In this document: piece by piece, positions 54,756 to 64,000 of the stretch
Layout of the letters: each line of letters starts with the position of its first letter
Position numbering within the stretch: position 1 is the first letter of the stretch
DNA from: Azoarcus sp. Aa7
GTDB lineage: Bacteria; Pseudomonadota; Gammaproteobacteria; Burkholderiales; Rhodocyclaceae
DNA: 64,000 bases
Direction of reading: 5' to 3'
Assembly: GCF_014822185.1 (NCBI RefSeq)
Contig: NZ_QVLR01000019.1
Span: forward strand, 62,001-126,000
Translations under genes and position numbers: made by a program
The notes under the pieces: model-generated
The model's database searches: none
Seen by the model: the letters and a program-made list of their open reading frames with translations, nothing else
What the model was told of the DNA's origin: nothing

Positions 54756-54811
54756 ACGCATCTCCTCAAATTTGGCATGCGCCGTCTGCGCGGCGTTTCC
54801 TGTGAATATTT

Positions 54812-54839
54812 ACTATAAGCCACGGGGCGCCGAATTCAA
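54812..54839 (-). promoter_or_regulatory. sigma-70 promoter of the small acidic protein gene
   Basis: On the minus strand: -35 TTGAAT (54839-54834), 16-bp spacer, -10 TATAGT (54817-54812). Predicted start near 54805, about 50 bases before the ATG. Confidence 0.65.
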
Positions 54840-54840
54840 G

Positions 54841-54935
54841 GAAGAGTTTGCTCATTATGTTTCGATAAATTGTTGATTTGATTAATATAATTGTGCATTG
54901 CGGCATCGGGGCGATTTTGCCCTAGAATGTCATGA
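54841..54935 (+). promoter_or_regulatory. AT-rich promoter region of serS
   Basis: About 50 bases near 54850-54900 are unusually AT-rich for this genome and hold TATAAT at 54886-54891; a second -10-like TAGAAT lies at 54923-54928. No good -35 accompanies either. UP-element or IHF/Fis-type binding is possible. The remaining leader up to 55020 shows nothing further. Confidence 0.4.
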
Positions 54936-55002
54936 AACAGAACGAGTTGGCGGCGGAACACAAGGTGCCGTCGCAGTATTCAGCGCCTATTCATTGAATT
55001 GA

Positions 55003-57803
<2,801 letters not shown>

Positions 57804-57843
57804 TGTCCTGAAAGTGCCACTTCCCTGCCGTGTCCGAATCTTG

Positions 57844-57859
57844 TGTATTAGAAAATACA
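57844..57859. promoter_or_regulatory. TGTATT-AGAA-AATACA dyad before the AhpD-like gene
   Basis: Six-bp perfect inverted repeat ending 19 bases before the ATG, followed by a partial third copy of the half-site (AAATACA, 57861-57867). Position suggests a repressor site near the transcription start. Confidence 0.4.
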
Positions 57860-57878
57860 GAAATACAAGGAGAGCACC

Positions 57879-58244
57879 ATGGCTGGAAAGTCTTTCGTCC
57901 ATATCACGCGCGATGTGTCGAAGTCTCTTGAGACCTTGCGGGCGGAAACTCCCGAGGCGATGGACGGATTCAGCCAGCTGGCGCGAGCCGCCTTGCGCGA
58001 CGGAGCTCTTTCCGCGCTGAACAAGGAGCTGATCGCGTTGGCGATCGGTGTCGCTTCGCGCTGCGATGCCTGCACCGGATTTTACGTGAAGGCGTTGATC
58101 CGCCTTGGGGTGACCCGCGAGCAGCTGATGAAGACGCTCGCGATCTGTACCTACATGGGCGGCGGGCCGACCCTGATGTATGCGGCGGAGGCGGTGCGGG
58201 CGTACGAAAAATTTCAGGAAGCTGGTGCGAAGGTGCCAGCCTGA
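57879..58244 (+). CDS. AhpD-like carboxymuconolactone decarboxylase family protein
   Basis: 121-aa helical protein with the AhpD redox motif CDACTGFYVKA (C62, C65) preceded by ELIALAIGVASR. Members with this CxxC-x-x-x-H/Y pattern often act as alkylhydroperoxidases or thiol redox partners; here the usual histidine after the CxxC is replaced by TGFY, so peroxidase activity is uncertain. AAGGAG ribosome-binding site. Two palindromes lie upstream. Transcribed alone, ahead of the tRNA genes. Confidence 0.87.
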   Translation: MAGKSFVHITRDVSKSLETLRAETPEAMDGFSQLARAALRDGALSALNKELIALAIGVASRCDACTGFYVKALIRLGVTREQLMKTLAICTYMGGGPTLMYAAEAVRAYEKFQEAGAKVPA

Positions 58245-58284
58245 CAGCATCGGGCGCATGCATAAAAAAATTTTTGTGTTGTTG

Positions 58285-58312
58285 TTGCCCCGCAGAATTT
58301 TCTGCGTATAAT
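58285..58312 (+). promoter_or_regulatory. promoter of tRNA-Ser
   Basis: -35 TTGCCC (58285-58290), 16-bp spacer, -10 TATAAT (58307-58312), then a GC-rich discriminator as in stringently controlled tRNA promoters. The spacer is filled exactly by the dyad CGCAGAA-TT-TTCTGCG. Confidence 0.75.
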
Positions 58313-58346
58313 TCGGCCTCCCGCAAGGCTAGCCCGTGCGGGAGCC

Positions 58347-58436
<90 letters not shown>

Positions 58437-58463
58437 AGCAGCACAAAGAGTTAGAAAACGTTG

Positions 58464-58491
58464 TTGACGCAAGATTAAAGCCTGCTATAAT
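58464..58491 (+). promoter_or_regulatory. promoter of tRNA-Arg
   Basis: -35 TTGACG (58464-58469), 16-bp spacer, extended -10 TGCTATAAT ending at 58491. A dyad with 9-bp perfect arms (GCAAGATTA at 58469-58477, TAATCTTGC at 58488-58496) spans spacer and -10. Confidence 0.8.
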
Positions 58492-58507
58492 CTTGCTTCT
58501 TCAAAAA

Positions 58508-58584
58508 GCGCCCGTAGCTCATCTGGATAGAGTACTTGGCTACGAACCAAGGGGTAGGGAGTTCGAATCTCTCCGGGCGCGCCA
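58508..58584 (+). tRNA. tRNA-Arg (anticodon ACG)
   Basis: 77 bases including encoded CCA. Acceptor stem GCGCCCG pairs with CGGGCGC (58574-58580); anticodon loop CT-ACG-AA; TTCGAAT T-loop. A34 is expected to be edited to inosine, reading CGU/CGC/CGA. Confidence 0.98.
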
Positions 58585-58592
58585 CAGATTCA

Positions 58593-58631
58593 AGCAGAAA
58601 GGCCAGTCGAAAGACTGGCCTTTCTGCTTTT
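58593..58631 (+). terminator. intrinsic terminator after tRNA-Arg
   Basis: 16-bp perfect stem with GAAA tetraloop (58593-58608 with 58613-58628) followed by T residues, nine bases after the tRNA. Probably also ends the convergent small membrane gene. Confidence 0.93.
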
Positions 58632-58680
58632 CCGATCCCGTCGGTGTCCGTTCTTGTCTGAACGGGCGTCCGAGGGCGTG

Positions 58681-58887
58681 TTACATCGCGTTGTACAGAT
58701 ATGCGAACACGATGAGGCCCATTGCGATCCAGGCAACGAGAAACGCAGGCCAACGCACCCTGTTGAACCAGGTGTCGTTGATCCGCCGTTTCGGTGCTGC
58801 GTCCGGATCGACCGCCTGCGTGCGACGGTCCTCGGTGGAAAGCTCCGGCGGTGCGCCGTGGCCGGAGTGGTAATTGATGGCTGACAT
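58681..58887 (-). CDS. small single-span membrane protein
   Basis: 68-aa protein: polar N-terminal half (STEDRRTQAVDPDAAPKRR) and one C-terminal membrane helix (WPAFLVAWIAMGLIVFAYLY). Very strong ribosome-binding site (GGAGGAGGGGG) before ATG 58887. I do not recognise a family. It lies downstream of the SulP gene on the same strand, about 190 bases away. Real by coding style and start signal; function unknown. Confidence 0.75.
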   Translation of the reverse strand: MSAINYHSGHGAPPELSTEDRRTQAVDPDAAPKRRINDTWFNRVRWPAFLVAWIAMGLIVFAYLYNAM

Positions 58888-59079
58888 AGTGGCCCCCTCC
58901 TCCCGAACATCTATTCGTTGGTCACGGGTCGCGTCCGGTGGCGACCCGTATCCAGTATAGACAGCCGCCATGCGGGCTGCTGCCGGCGTCGAAAGTCGCC
59001 CTCGGCGCACGTGAACGAAAATGGGGACGCCCGTGGCGTCCCCGGTGCGACGGGCGTCCGAGTCGATCGTTCTCGGCGC

Positions 59080-60648
59080 TTACGCGCCGGATGCCTGGAT
59101 ACGCTGGAATACCTCCGGAAGATTCACGACACGGTTGCCTACCAGCGTGATGCGCTGCCGGGGGATGCCTGCACGATGCAGCTTGTCGGAGTTGGTGCGC
59201 TCCGCGACCCATACCTGCACGTGCGGATAGCGGTCGAGCAGGTCGGCGAGCATCAGTGCGCCGGTCGCGTCGAGGTAGGACATCTCGCACAGGTTCAGCG
59301 TCCGCACCTTGCCGTCAGCAAGACGCGTGGCGATCTCGCCCGCCGCGTTGGAACTCGTCAGGAAGCTGATGCCGTGATTGACCGTAAGCACCGCTTGTCC
59401 GCGCACGTCGTGCACGTCGACTCGATGGTCGCTCAGCATGCCGCGCAGGGCGAGGATGAGCATCAGGGCGATCCCCACCGGAACCGAGACCGTCAGGTCG
59501 ATGGTGACGGTCAATATCACCGTCAGGACCGTGAGCATGCCCTCGCGGGCGTCGATCCGCGCGATGGTGCGGATTTCGTGCACCTCGATGAGGCGGCGCG
59601 CGGTGAGCAGCAGCACCGCGGCGAGCGAGGCCATGGGCAGCAGGCTGATGGCGCCGTAGAGGAGAGCGACGAAGGCGGCGAGGAATACGGCGTGCAGGAT
59701 GGCGGCTGTTTTTTCCGTGGCGCCGCTCATGATGTTGGTGCTGCCGCGCACGATTACGCCCGAGGTCGGCAGTCCGCCAATGAAGGGGACGACCAGGTTC
59801 GCCAGCCCGAGACCGAACAATTCGCGGTCCGGGTTGTGACGGGTATTCGTCATCGCGTCCAGTGCTTTGGACGAGAGCAGCGATTCGACGGCGATCAGGA
59901 TGCCTAGTGTGAACGCGGCCGGGATGATCTTGTCCAGGTGGGTCGTCAGTGCTGCGAGGAAGTCGGGCGAGATGCCGACGCTGCTGACCGAAATCTCGTA
60001 CAGTGCGCCGATGGTGCGCACGGGGTGGCCGGCGCTGGCCAGCGCCAGCGACAGGGAGGTGCCCGTGAGCAGCGCGACCAGAGGCGCAGGCAACCATTTC
60101 GCCATGCGCGTCCGGCCCCACAGCAGCGCAGCGACGACCGTCGTGACCATGACCACCAGTTCCCATGGGTTGCCTTCGCGCAGATGGGTGGCTGTGTAGG
60201 TGAGTTTTTCGATGATGTCATGCCCCGTGGCCTCGATCCCGAGCCCGGCCGGAATCTGGCCGAGCAGGATCAGGACGCCGATGCCGGTGGTGAAGCCGAC
60301 GATGACCGAGTGCGGCATCAGTTCCATTGCCTTGCCAAGGCGGAGCAGGCCGATGGCAATGACGACCAGGCCGGCGAGGAAGGTCGCCGCGAGGAGGACT
60401 TGCGGACCGTGTTCGGCGATCAAGCCGTAGATGATGGTGATGAAGGCGGCTGCGGGGCCGGAAACCTGGAAGCGGGAGCTGCCGAACAGGCCGGCGATGA
60501 GGCCGCCAGCGACACCCGAGACTATGCCGGCCATGGGGTTTGCTCCCGATGCAATCGCGAAGGCGATGCATAGCGGAAGGGCGACGACTGCGACGATGAA
60601 GCCGGCAAAGATGTTGTTGGGGCTGAATCCCGAAATAAGTGTTTTCAA
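59080..60648 (-). CDS. SulP-family anion transporter (probable bicarbonate uptake)
   Basis: 522-aa SulP permease with 10-12 helices and a C-terminal STAS domain (about 410-522; NLCEMSYLDATGALML). N-terminus TLISGFSPNNIFAGFIVAVVA and GLFGSSRFQVSGPAAAF are typical. Start is TTG 60648, supported by AGGAGGT seven bases upstream; no ATG is nearby. It follows a beta-carbonic anhydrase gene by 38 bases on the same strand, an arrangement that points to bicarbonate (BicA-like) rather than sulfate transport. Confidence 0.92.
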   Translation of the reverse strand: MKTLISGFSPNNIFAGFIVAVVALPLCIAFAIASGANPMAGIVSGVAGGLIAGLFGSSRFQVSGPAAAFITIIYGLIAEHGPQVLLAATFLAGLVVIAIGLLRLGKAMELMPHSVIVGFTTGIGVLILLGQIPAGLGIEATGHDIIEKLTYTATHLREGNPWELVVMVTTVVAALLWGRTRMAKWLPAPLVALLTGTSLSLALASAGHPVRTIGALYEISVSSVGISPDFLAALTTHLDKIIPAAFTLGILIAVESLLSSKALDAMTNTRHNPDRELFGLGLANLVVPFIGGLPTSGVIVRGSTNIMSGATEKTAAILHAVFLAAFVALLYGAISLLPMASLAAVLLLTARRLIEVHEIRTIARIDAREGMLTVLTVILTVTIDLTVSVPVGIALMLILALRGMLSDHRVDVHDVRGQAVLTVNHGISFLTSSNAAGEIATRLADGKVRTLNLCEMSYLDATGALMLADLLDRYPHVQVWVAERTNSDKLHRAGIPRQRITLVGNRVVNLPEVFQRIQASGA

Positions 60649-60686
60649 GTTGACCTCCTGAATTTGTGGGCGCGCGCTGCGGTGTC

Positions 60687-61400
60687 TCACGACGCCGCAA
60701 GCAGGGCCGTCGTACGCGTTCGGACCGGAAGGCTGGGCCGGACGAGAGGTGCGAAGGCGAGTTGCTCGGGGTCGTACGTTTCGACGACTCCGCGTTCGAT
60801 GACGTAGTACCAGCCGTGAAGAGTCAGGCTGCCCTCGGCGACGCGACGGGCAACTGCCGGGTAAGTCATCAGGTTTGCAAGGTGTTGGACGACCATGGCC
60901 TTTTCGGTGGCGCGCATGACGTGCTCGCGCTCCTCGCGACCACGGAACCGGGTTCGGGCGGAGAAGGCGTCATGAGCTCGCTGCGCCAGGACGAGATCGC
61001 GCACCCGGCTTCCCTGTGCGAGCCATTTGCGCGTGAGCGCCAGCTCGTCGGGATGCTCGGTCTGGTACAGGGCGGCGCACGCACCGCAGTGCGAGTGACC
61101 GCAGACGACGATTTCCGAGACTCCGAGGACGGTTACCGCGTACTCGATGCCGGCACCGGTGGAACTGCATTCCTGCCCCGGACGGTGCGAGGGAACCATG
61201 TTGCCGACATTGCGCATCACGAACAGATCGCCCGGGTCGGACTGGGTGAGGGCATGAGGGACGATGCGGGAGTCGGCGCAGGTTATGAACAGCGTGTCGG
61301 GGTTTTGCCCTTCGCGCACGAGTTCGACGAACTTCGACCGGTTCTTCCGGAAGTAGCTGCGATGAAACCGTGCGACGCCTTTGACGAGGGAATCAACCAT
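60687..61400 (-). CDS. beta-class carbonic anhydrase
   Basis: 237-aa zinc enzyme interconverting CO2 and bicarbonate. Zinc ligands C41 (TCADSR, with the D43-R45 dyad), H102 and C105 (CGHSHCGAC). ATG 61400 has GGAG eight bases upstream. Forms an operon with the downstream SulP transporter, so it probably processes imported bicarbonate for carboxylases. Confidence 0.95.
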   Translation of the reverse strand: MVDSLVKGVARFHRSYFRKNRSKFVELVREGQNPDTLFITCADSRIVPHALTQSDPGDLFVMRNVGNMVPSHRPGQECSSTGAGIEYAVTVLGVSEIVVCGHSHCGACAALYQTEHPDELALTRKWLAQGSRVRDLVLAQRAHDAFSARTRFRGREEREHVMRATEKAMVVQHLANLMTYPAVARRVAEGSLTLHGWYYVIERGVVETYDPEQLAFAPLVRPSLPVRTRTTALLAAS

Positions 61401-61717
61401 CTTGAAGCTCCTGTGAAGACGGGGAACGGCACTTGCCGCCAGTCCCTAGCGCAGTTTCCATGCCAGCGGAGCTAATACCCTTTCATATCAATGGTTTTGT
61501 CGTGCAGCGGAAGGGGCTGCCCGGAGGTGGTGTTGCAGTGCGCCAAAAAACTGTCGGTTCCTGACGACTTGATTCGCGTCGATCGGCCAGCTTATTGATT
61601 CGCAACGGGAATGCGTGTCGCCGGAAAGCGACGGCCTCCCGTGGGGTGTCCACTCCGGACTTGATGAGCGCTGTGCCGCCCCGCAGCGAAACGTTCGGCG
61701 ACGCCGCGCGGTATCCG
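61401..61717. other. 317-base region between carbonic anhydrase and sir2
   Basis: No supported gene: the only long minus-strand frame here (61488-62132) mostly overlaps sir2 out of phase. The region holds the carbonic anhydrase promoter, which I could not place. A near-FNR site TTGAT-TCGC-GTCGA (61569-61582) has one mismatch more than the convincing boxes. Confidence 0.4.
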
Positions 61718-62554
61718 TCAGCGGCGCAGGAACTCCCAGTGCCTGTGAATCTCCCTCAGCGCGGCAAGACCGCCCGACGGGACCGACAGGCCCTTGTCGC
61801 CGGGAATCTCGGGTGCGCGGGGGTTGATGCGCACGAGGGTTCCACCCGCGTGCTCGCTGAAGCGGCGGATCGTCGGGATGTCGACGCCCGCACCGATCTC
61901 GATGACGACGAGGCGCTCGACGCGTTCGAGCCACGCCGCCAGCGCTTCCCGCAGCGCGGCGCTGCGGGTATCTATCCAGTCCCAGTCGTCGAACATCAGG
62001 ATGTTCGGGCGCGCTATCCCGCCGCAGTGGGGGCAGCGGGGCGGTTCCGAGTCGAGGCGGCATTCCGCTTCGTCGACCTGGGGGGCGAACCCGGTGGCTT
62101 CCCAGATTGTGTCCCGGCACGGCTGAAGACACTGCAGATGATGGATCGATCCATGGATTTCTGCGACGTGGGAGGGATTGAATCCGGCCTTCTGGAACTG
62201 CCCGTCGACATTGCTCGTCAGGACGAAGGCGCCCCAGGGCATATCGTCCGCAAAGTCGCGCAGAAGGCGGAAGCCTTCATGCGGAACGGTCTCCCGGTAG
62301 AGCCGCAGGCGGTGTCCGTAGAATCCCCAGGCGCGTGCAGGGTCTGCACGGAATGCGGCAGGGTTGGCGATCTCGGTGAACGATGTGCCGCTGTGGGCGA
62401 GTGCGGGATAGGCCTTCCAGAAGCCCTCGTTGCCGCGAAAGTCGGGCAGGCCCGAATCGACCCCCATGCCGGCGCCGGCCGTGACGAGGAGGGCGTCGGC
62501 GCTCGCGATGGCTGACGCGCAGCGCTCCAGCGGGGACGAGAGGTCGGCATTCAT
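61718..62554 (-). CDS. Sir2-family NAD-dependent protein deacylase
   Basis: 278-aa sirtuin. NAD site TAGAGMGVDSGLPDFRG (25-41), TSNVDGQF, catalytic His in EIHGSIHHLQC, a Cys4 zinc site (CLQPC and CPHC), and EIGAGVDIPTIRRF-like nucleotide end. It has the bacterial Sir2-like form with FxxPALAHSG region. Removes acyl groups from lysine. Followed 22 bases after by the MltB-like gene upstream on the same strand, so possibly in one unit. Confidence 0.9.
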   Translation of the reverse strand: MNADLSSPLERCASAIASADALLVTAGAGMGVDSGLPDFRGNEGFWKAYPALAHSGTSFTEIANPAAFRADPARAWGFYGHRLRLYRETVPHEGFRLLRDFADDMPWGAFVLTSNVDGQFQKAGFNPSHVAEIHGSIHHLQCLQPCRDTIWEATGFAPQVDEAECRLDSEPPRCPHCGGIARPNILMFDDWDWIDTRSAALREALAAWLERVERLVVIEIGAGVDIPTIRRFSEHAGGTLVRINPRAPEIPGDKGLSVPSGGLAALREIHRHWEFLRR

Positions 62555-62576
62555 GGCGGGCGAAGCCCGATCAGCC

Positions 62577-63797
62577 TCAGCTGCCTTCGCCCTGTGCGGT
62601 TCCGGCGAGGCGGCGCAGCACGTTCAGCATGTAGCGGCCGGCCCGGCCGTCCGGCTCAAGTCCGTTCGTCTTCTGGACATCCTGAATGGCTTCGCGGCTG
62701 GTCTTTCCGATCAGCCCGTCGATCTCCCCGACCGGATACCCGAGGCGCATCAGCAGGGTTTGCACCTCACGGCGTTCGGCCCGTGAAAGGCCGGGATCGT
62801 CTGTCGGCCATGGTTTGACGAAGGCTCCGCCACCGCGCAGCCGGTCGGACAGATGGGCGATCGCAAGCGCGTAGGTTTCGGCGGCGTTGTACGAGTAAAG
62901 CGCGTCGAAGTTCCGCTGCACGAGGAAGGCGGGCCCACCTTCGCCCGCGGGCAGCAGAACGGCCGCAGCCGTGGTCGAGGCGTCGAGCGGGACGCCATCG
63001 ACGCGCTGGACACCCAGCCGCGCCCATTCCGCGATCGAGCGCTTGTTGTGCCTGCCTGCGAGCGAGAAGTCGAACCCGACCGGTAGCGTCACCTCATGGC
63101 CCCACGGCTGTCCGCTGACCCAGCCGGCCTTGGCAAGGAAATTCGCCGTCGAGGCGAGGGCGTCGGGAATGCTGTCGATGAGATCGCGCCGTCCGTCGCC
63201 ATCGAAGTCGACCGCGACCCGGGCGAAGGTAGAAGGCATGAACTGCGTGTGCCCGAAGGCGCCCGCCCACGATCCGGTCAGCCGCGCTGCGTCCACGTCG
63301 CCGTTCTCGATGATCTTCAGGGTGGCGAAGAATTCGCCACGGAAGAAACTCTGCCGCCGACCGAAGCAGGACAGGGTGGAGAGCGAGGTGAGCAGCGGGC
63401 GCTTGCCGAAATTGCGACCGAAGTTGCTCTCGACGCCCCATACGGCCACGATCATTTCCCGGTCGATGCCGTATTGCGCTTCGACCTTCTGCAGCGTGGC
63501 TGTCCATTGTTCCATCATCGCCCGGCCATCGGCGATGCGTTCGTCGTCGACGAGTCCTGCCAGGTAATCCCAGATCGGCGTGCGGAATTCCGGCTGGTAA
63601 TCGAGCAGGCCGAGGACGGAACGGTCCGGTTCGAGCGCCCGCGTGAGCACATCGAAAGTTTCCGCCTTGATGCCGCGTGTCTGCGCTTCCGAGCGCAGTT
63701 CCCCGATGCAGCGTTCGAATGAAGCGTCGGCTGCCGCGGGCAGCGAAAGCAGGGTGGCAACCAGGGCGCTGCAGGCAACGGCGGGCTTCAGGATCAT
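62577..63797 (-). CDS. lytic murein transglycosylase, MltB family
   Basis: 406-aa secreted protein: signal peptide (MILKPAVACSALVATLLSLPAAADA), SLT_2 catalytic domain with Glu in VWGVESNFGRNFG and GSWAGAFGHTQFMPSTF, and a C-terminal peptidoglycan-binding domain (LLMRLGYPVGEIDGLIGKTS). ATG 63797 chosen because it begins the signal peptide; no ribosome-binding site is visible. Expected to remodel peptidoglycan in the periplasm. Confidence 0.93.
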   Translation of the reverse strand: MILKPAVACSALVATLLSLPAAADASFERCIGELRSEAQTRGIKAETFDVLTRALEPDRSVLGLLDYQPEFRTPIWDYLAGLVDDERIADGRAMMEQWTATLQKVEAQYGIDREMIVAVWGVESNFGRNFGKRPLLTSLSTLSCFGRRQSFFRGEFFATLKIIENGDVDAARLTGSWAGAFGHTQFMPSTFARVAVDFDGDGRRDLIDSIPDALASTANFLAKAGWVSGQPWGHEVTLPVGFDFSLAGRHNKRSIAEWARLGVQRVDGVPLDASTTAAAVLLPAGEGGPAFLVQRNFDALYSYNAAETYALAIAHLSDRLRGGGAFVKPWPTDDPGLSRAERREVQTLLMRLGYPVGEIDGLIGKTSREAIQDVQKTNGLEPDGRAGRYMLNVLRRLAGTAQGEGS

Positions 63798-63956
63798 CGC
63801 GGGCAAACGGTGGGGCGCGGAGATGCGGGTAGATGGTACTCCCGTTGCCGGTGGTGTGCAGCGGGGAACGAGATGCTCGGCCAATTGTGGCATCCTTGAA
63901 AAATTTGAGCGATTGTCGCGGGGGCCCGTAACCGCTGCAATGCCCGCGAGCCGCCA

Positions 63957-64000
63957 ATGGAAGTCGTTCTTGGAGTCATCCTGCCGGTATTCGGTACCCT
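63957..64000 (+). CDS. probable AEC-family transporter (start only; truncated by window end)
   Basis: The last 44 bases open a frame MEVVLGVILPVFGT, which closely matches the first helix of auxin-efflux-carrier-type permeases (typically ILPVFxLIxxGY). Only 14 codons are visible and the ribosome-binding site is weak, so the call rests on pattern alone. Divergent from the MltB-like gene. Confidence 0.4.
   Translation, partial: MEVVLGVILPVFGT

Noticed and set aside
54872-54892. TTGATTTGATTAATATAAT as an FNR site before serS
   Set aside because: Half-site spacing does not fit; better explained as AT-rich promoter DNA.
61569-61582. TTGATTCGCGTCGA as a fourth FNR box
   Set aside because: The second half-site has an extra mismatch and no promoter at a suitable distance was found for the carbonic anhydrase gene.
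61488-62132. Minus-strand frame extending beyond sir2
   Set aside because: Mostly out-of-phase overlap with sir2; composition is that of a shadow frame.

Overview
The window is a contiguous piece of a high-GC chromosome from a betaproteobacterium. Gene content and protein style (DUF3579 and DUF2788 proteins, FNR-controlled cbb3 oxidase, HemN, Dnr/NnrS nitric-oxide genes, PHA synthase, ArgD-ArgF-ArgG order) best fit the Rhodocyclales, i.e. Thauera, Azoarcus, Aromatoleum or relatives. This placement is inference from family resemblance; no rRNA or database search was available. I see no insertion sequence, prophage, CRISPR array or plasmid gene. Genes are tightly packed, many with overlapping stop/start codons.

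Layout. 1-3800: end of a gamma-glutamyltransferase, a Raf-kinase-inhibitor-like protein, and MurJ. 3900-9750: rpsT, a DUF3579 gene, then the arginine genes argD, argF and argG followed by small genes (DUF2788, ppnP, yajQ, a YjfB-type protein). 10000-18650: type IV pilus minor pilin operon pilE-fimT-pilV-pilW-pilX-pilY1 on the minus strand, with an isolated GspH-type pseudopilin at its downstream end and a FimS/AlgZ-like histidine kinase divergent from its upstream end. 18700-20970: aspartic protease, Nudix hydrolase, SDR dehydrogenase.

21000-43000 is a low-oxygen and copper region: ccoI, ccoS, ccoNOQP, ccoG, ccoH, a small membrane protein, a universal stress protein, an MBL-fold RNase-like protein, PHA synthase, a Dnr-like regulator divergent from nnrS-sirB2-hemerythrin, an [4Fe-4S] Fnr divergent from hemN, a TauE/SafE protein, and a MerR regulator divergent from copA-copZ. 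Three near-identical FNR boxes (TTGAT-N4-GTCAA) sit before ccoN, between the stress-protein and MBL genes, and between fnr and hemN, so the region looks like a local Fnr regulon. The most interesting signal is in the ccoS-ccoN gap: an FNR-type promoter followed about 105 nt later by a strong intrinsic terminator. It predicts a short structured RNA (an FNR-activated sRNA or attenuated leader) not explained by any coding gene.

43000-64000 is mostly housekeeping: tonB, ppa, a lipoprotein, nadE-glnB, an Smr protein with an unusual triple repeat, trxB, a Crp-type regulator, ftsK-lolA-rarA, serS, mltF, an AhpD-like protein, tRNA-Ser(CGA) and tRNA-Arg(ACG), a carbonic anhydrase-SulP pair probably for bicarbonate uptake, a Sir2 deacylase, an MltB-like transglycosylase and the first codons of a probable AEC-family transporter.
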